This document shows, in pieces, positions 42,501 to 48,500 of a DNA stretch of 64,000 nucleotides. Position 1 is the stretch's first letter. Every line of letters begins with the position of its first letter. The DNA is taken from the NCBI GenBank assembly GCA_036937835.1, contig CM072871.1, positions 5,137,001 through 5,201,000 of the forward strand, given 5' to 3'. A model generated the notes under the pieces. It made no database searches. It had not been told where the DNA came from and saw only the letters and a list, made by a program, of their open reading frames with translations. The translations under genes and the position numbers were made by a program. Source of the stretch: Pampus argenteus (Eukaryota > Chordata > Actinopteri > Scombriformes > Stromateidae).

Positions 42501-45500
42501 CCTGACCTGAGCCATCTGGCTAAGTGTTGAGTCACTGCAGGGTGACGCGACATCCTCATCGTGTGTATTTTAGCACCTGGAATGATGTCATTGGCAATCT
42601 GTTCCTCTGGATTACACACAGTCACTTTGTTTTTTTTTCGCTTACAGGAAAACGTTCTCCCACACAAACGATGTATGCGTCAGCAACACAAGTTCCCATT
42701 GAGACCAAGAACCCCCGGGTGAACCTGCTGGTCACTAAATGGCAGCACGTGTGGCTGCTGGCTCTGGACAGAAGGAGGAAACTCAACGATGCTTTGGACA
42801 GGTTGGAGGAGGTAACGCAGCACTCGCATTTAACTGAAAACTGTTCACAGGCTTTCACACATTTTCTCCATTAAACTTCTTTAATGCTTTTCGAGCGTAA
42901 CATCTTTTTGTATCTGTGCAGCTGAAGGAATTTGCCAACTTTGACTTTGACGTGTGGCGGAAGCGCTACATGCGCTGGATGAACCATAAAAAGTCTCGCG
43001 TCATGGACTTCTTCCGCCGCATCGACAAAGATCAGGATGGCAAGGTGACCCGACAGGAGTTCATAGAGGGAATTCTCTCCTCCAGTAAGTTCCCAGCATA
43101 CAAAAACACAACTGAACAGCATCTACTCCAGCAGAGGCCAGCAGAAATGCTCATTTTTAACATTTAATGGTTTCTTCCGTAGAATTCCCTACCAGTCGCC
43201 TGGAGATGAGTGCTGTGGCAGACATATTTGACAGAGACGGTGACGGCTACATTGACTACTATGAGTTTGTTGCTGCTCTTCATCCCAACAAGGACGCTTA
43301 CAAACCGCTAACAGATGCAGACAAAATAGAAGATGAGGTAACGCGAACTATCTCCCCCTGAATTTTCCGATTCTCAGTCTGGAAAACGTTTATTGAATAC
43401 CGGTTTTAATAAAATGTGTTCGTAGGTGACGCGTCAAGTAGCAAAATGCAAATGTCCGAAACGATTCCAAGTGGAGCAAATCGGTGCCAACAAATACCGG
43501 GTAAGCAGATTTTAACCAGTATTATTAAGAGACGAATCATATGTCGTGATTGTAATATATAAACATATAACACTGAAGCTTAATTTCATGGGCAGATCCT
43601 GTGGGAGGTAAGCGTTGAATGTGCTGCAAAAAGTGTTACAGTCAGTCCTTGCCGAACTAACTTTTATATATTTTTATTGTTCTTCACATCACCAGTTCTA
43701 CCTTGGAAACCAGGTACATATGAAAGAACTCTTCCTTTTCTATCCTTCTGTTTCTGTGCCTTACTTAAAGCCTTTTTTTCATTTACCATGTTTGCTTTCC
43801 AATTTTAACACTCTGCCCAGATTTCTGGCTGAAGTTTGCAGACTGGAACTCAGAAGTAGAAATAAATACACATCTGTGGCCTTTTCCTCGTACATTCAAA
43901 ATGAATAATGTCCTAAGATATGCTTTTGATACAACAAACTATGTTTCAATAAAATATAAGGTTGATGAAAATGATCAGAATTAAAATTTGTTTTAGCTGT
44001 TTTTTTATTTTTTATTTTTTATTTTTTTTATTATTATTCAGATATTTTTTTGTTCATAGAAAACCAAAAATTTGTCAGTGTCTGCTTTTGAGTTTCAGAA
44101 AATATAATATTAACGTGCCAATACCATTTCAGCCCATATTTTTTTATTGGTCCACGGGCATAAATTCATCTGCTGGGCAGTTTGGAGAATAATGCTTTAT
44201 GTGTGCTTGCCTTTGGTGCTTCAGTATCATGGGAATGATTTATCTCAACATATATATATTTTTATTTTTTTGTGTAACTGACACTGTTGATTAATTTATT
44301 TTCAAAGCTGGGCAACCTTGATGATTTTTCAATGAATTCTTGAAGCCTTTAATTTTGCCTACTGGGTTAAAATGTCTTTTAAATAGTGCATGTTGCAAAG
44401 TAAACGTCATTACTGACATGGGTTCACAAGCTACATGCTTCCTGAAGCGTGCTGGTTAAAGATGAGTAACGGGAGGTGCAAGGTGCGGATGGGATAGTGG
44501 TGGTTTACAGTTTTTGTATTGATGTATCACACAACAAATGAATTGAAATAATTCTTTTGACAGTTTGGTCTGGTTCACTGCTTACATGACTCCTTAATCG
44601 GCGATGAGACAATAGCAAACAGGGAAAATCAAAATCTTACCCCTCACCTACACGTTGCCGTTTTGGAAAGCTGTATTCTGGTAAATAGTTATTCTTAAAG
44701 TGTTTCTTGTGCCTCTTTTCCTCCAGATCATTATTCAAACTCCATCACCTTTAATGTTATCTGATCACTAAATTCACCAGTGGCATTGAATCATTCAGAT
44801 AATCATGCAGGCTGCAAGATTTGTACCAGTTTGAGAGATATTCTAATGTGACAGGCACTTAGCGGAGAGTCATCAGTGTTTGGTCATGTCTGCGTGTTAC
44901 ACCGTGGTGGATTAGACAGAAATGATTTTGAACCATTCCTCATGTTGTTCCCAGTGTGTCGTCGGATTTAGCTGCATCGGTTCTGCATCAGTGTCGAATG
45001 CATCCTGAGTCGTAGTTGTAGAAAATGCAACAAAGTGCTCGATTTCAGGAGATTGCTGTTTTGTTTTGTCCGCCTCATTATGATGTTAAATAGGTTTTTT
45101 TTTTTGCATAAGAAGCATGCGGCTGTGAATGTCCCGTGTGAACTATTGGTGGTCACATCCAACTGGCTGACTTCTGGCTCGCATCACCTCATAAAGCTTG
45201 AACCACTCACCTCCATTGTTGGCTGATCACAAAGCTCCAGTGTTCTGTAGTTTGGTTATCTGTGGTCGGTCAGATGAAGGCAAATTATTATACAGCAGCT
45301 CCCCCTGGTGGTGTGATGATGTGCCTTCAGTTAATGTCTTTTTTTACAGGCTCAAACTGCAGTAATGGCAGCAAACTGAAGCCGGACAGCGATACAATAT
45401 AATCATGATAGTCTGGGGGGAAAATTTTTTTAAAAAATAGCTGAAATATTACTTGTTGTTTGTTGAACTTATTGTTTATTGCTGTCGGTCAAGTTTTTAA

Positions 45501-48500
45501 AACATCACCTGCAGAAAAATACACGTTTGTGCTGCTGCTTTATACAATACAGTAGTTAATAAAATAATGAATTAATTCATGTAGTGCCTGACTGATACAG
45601 GAGAGTCAGAGGTGCACCGAACCACAGTATGTGATCTCAAATTCACTTTTCTTGTTGGATTAACACTTAAACAATCACTTTAATTGACCTTTAAATGACC
45701 TAATTCACCGATGCTGGAAATGAATCACACACACCAGCACCAGTTTTGGGATTAATAAAGTATATCTATCTATATCTATCTATCTAATGAAGAAGAAAAC
45801 CAGTTGGATTGACCTTTTGTGTAATTTGTGTCTTCACTCTAAATGGACGTCTATGTGTCAAAATCCTGTTTGTGAAAACCTGTGCAACATGAAAAGAAAA
45901 AATCAGTTCTGGAGTAGAGAAAAATCATCTTTTTATTAGATGCTTGACTGAAAAAAAAAAAAAAAATCACGCAAAAATAAATAAATTCTTTTGGAATAAG
46001 TTTGATTCTCCGAACCAGTCTGGTTTCTAGTGTTGCTCAGGTTGAAACCTGCAGTGAGAAAGTTTTTATACGCACGAGGTTCAGTGTTTTCACACATCCT
46101 CTCTCTGCCTCATCGTCCCGCTGTAGTTTGGAGACTCTCAGCAGCTTCGCCTCGTACGCATCTTACGCAGCACTGTGATGGTGCGGGTGGGAGGAGGCTG
46201 GATGGCTCTGGATGAGTTCCTGGTGAAGAACGACCCCTGTCGAGGTGAGTTGAAAAGTTCCTCACGACGAGTCGGCTTGAAAATCCCGAAAAAGATGCAC
46301 ATTCAGTGTTTACTACATCCGACATTGTCTAATATCTACATTAATATTACTTAGTTTGTTAAAGTGTAGTGAAACAGAAGTGTATGTGTACAGTTACAAT
46401 CAATAACCCGTTTTTATGAGTTTCAGGGAGGTGAATATTGCCGAGGCAATCATTTCCATTGCTGTGTACTACGTGTACACGTAGGAATATTTACTCCTAA
46501 CATATATATATACTCCTTTTCTTTTCTTTTCTTTTCTTTTCTTTTCTTTTCTTTTTTTTTGATTTTGTTACTGATTTTACAATAAATTCAGTAACTCAGT
46601 TTATTAAAATCATGTCTATTTATTTTCTAGATGAAGGCTGTGTTTGTCATTTTAACACAACACAAAGCTGTGAAACAATAAGAGATACAGTAAAAAACCT
46701 CCAGGAAATTACACAGCGAGAATCAGATTAACACATTCAAATTTAAATAAAAAATCTTCCTTTCTGTGCTCGCGTCTAGTGTCAAAGCTTCATGTGCTCT
46801 GCTTGTTTTCTTCTATCTTCTGTATTAACTATCAGTTTCTTTCCCCCTGCTGAACGTCATTTCTTCTAGTTCATCACCACGGGAGCAAAATGTTGCGCTC
46901 GGAATCAAACTCTTCGATTACTCAGTCTCCTATAGGTTGGCAAATCTCAAACTTACTCACCTTGCTCCATGAACCCACCAGTGGTATGTGTGTCTGCACA
47001 TCCGAGTGTGTGTGTGTGTGTGTGTACTCGCTGTGTTGAGTGCTCATCATGAATGGCCTTCTCATAAACCAGCTCCCATATAACAATTCAGCTCCGGCTG
47101 GTTTTCATGCATGCATTCGTTTATGTGTGTCACATCACCTGCTGTTACTTTTCTACGGCTCTTTAAATTCACTCTTTGTCTTTCTCAGCATGTAGCAAAG
47201 CAGTTCTGAGCCGAGCTTCTTGTCCACTTGTCAGGTTTGCTTTGGACAATCAGACATTTTTGAAAGCCGTGTGAAAGGTTCAAGAGGTTAAATACAAACC
47301 AGGTCATTGGGGGAAAAAAGTGACCTTTTGAAACAAAACCTGAACAAAACCGGAAAACACAATTTTCCAACTTTATATGATGATGTGGTTTCATGATTAA
47401 AACCGCATGTAAGTTTGGTTTGTTCACTTTGCGCGAGCGTGTTTAAGCATACGTAACACTTGTTCAGCGTCCAAACCAAAAACAGAAGCACAGGTCGTTT
47501 GCTTAAAACTTCAGCTACTGTTGGAGCAGTTTTTGGGCTTCTGCTGGACGTCACCGAGAGGAGATGTGAAACTGCATGAGATTTTATGTTGCTAATTGTG
47601 CTTTATTTTCATCCATTGTTGGATGTTGAATCACAACTTTTTTTTTGATTCACTTTGAAATATTTAAAAGCAGACAGCCACGTTCATCAGCACAATCACG
47701 ACGGTAAAGCGTATCCGTGCAGCGCGGCTCACCGACAGTGTGTTTTTATTTAGCTAAAGGCAGGACCAACATGGAGCTGCGGGAGAAGTTCATCCTACCG
47801 GAGGGCACCACGCAGGTGATGGCCAGCTTCCGCTACAGAGGACGCAGATCTCGGCCGTCGTCCAGAGGAGCGTCTCCCAACAGATCCACCTCCAGTCAGA
47901 GCTGCGCCATCCCGTCACACCAAGCGGCGACCAGCACACCCAAGGTGAGAGAGCTGAAACACAGCAGTCAGTAGTCGTCTGTCATAGCTTCATTACTCCC
48001 CATCAGGAGTGTATTATCAGATCATTTCATTGTTTACTTTCTGTTGGTTTTCCTCTTCTTCCATCTAGTGTTCCTTGTAGTTTTTTGATTTGTGAATCCA
48101 TGTTTGTTTTTTTATTTTTTTATTATTTTTATTTTATTTTGCCATTGTTCCCCAGACTCCCCAACACATAACCCGCAATTATGATAAGCCATGGCTTACA
48201 AACAGCAAACCCTCCACTTCTCTTAAATCATCCGACTCCTTTGGGAGCCAAGGGTCGTCCTCAGAGGTATAGTCACAAACACCATGTTGAACGCTTCAGA
48301 TCTCTGACCCAACTGAAATCTCCTACATATTTATGAAAATGAATGTAGCTGTGAGCCTAAATAAAGCTCCTAGTTTTCAAAAAGATGTATTTATATTATA
48401 GTATTATTATATATTTGTGATTGTACTGATTGTACAGTTTATTCTGTGATAAGAAACCTGCAAGTTTGAGATTTCATTTGGGTCTGTAAGCTTCTTTCAT

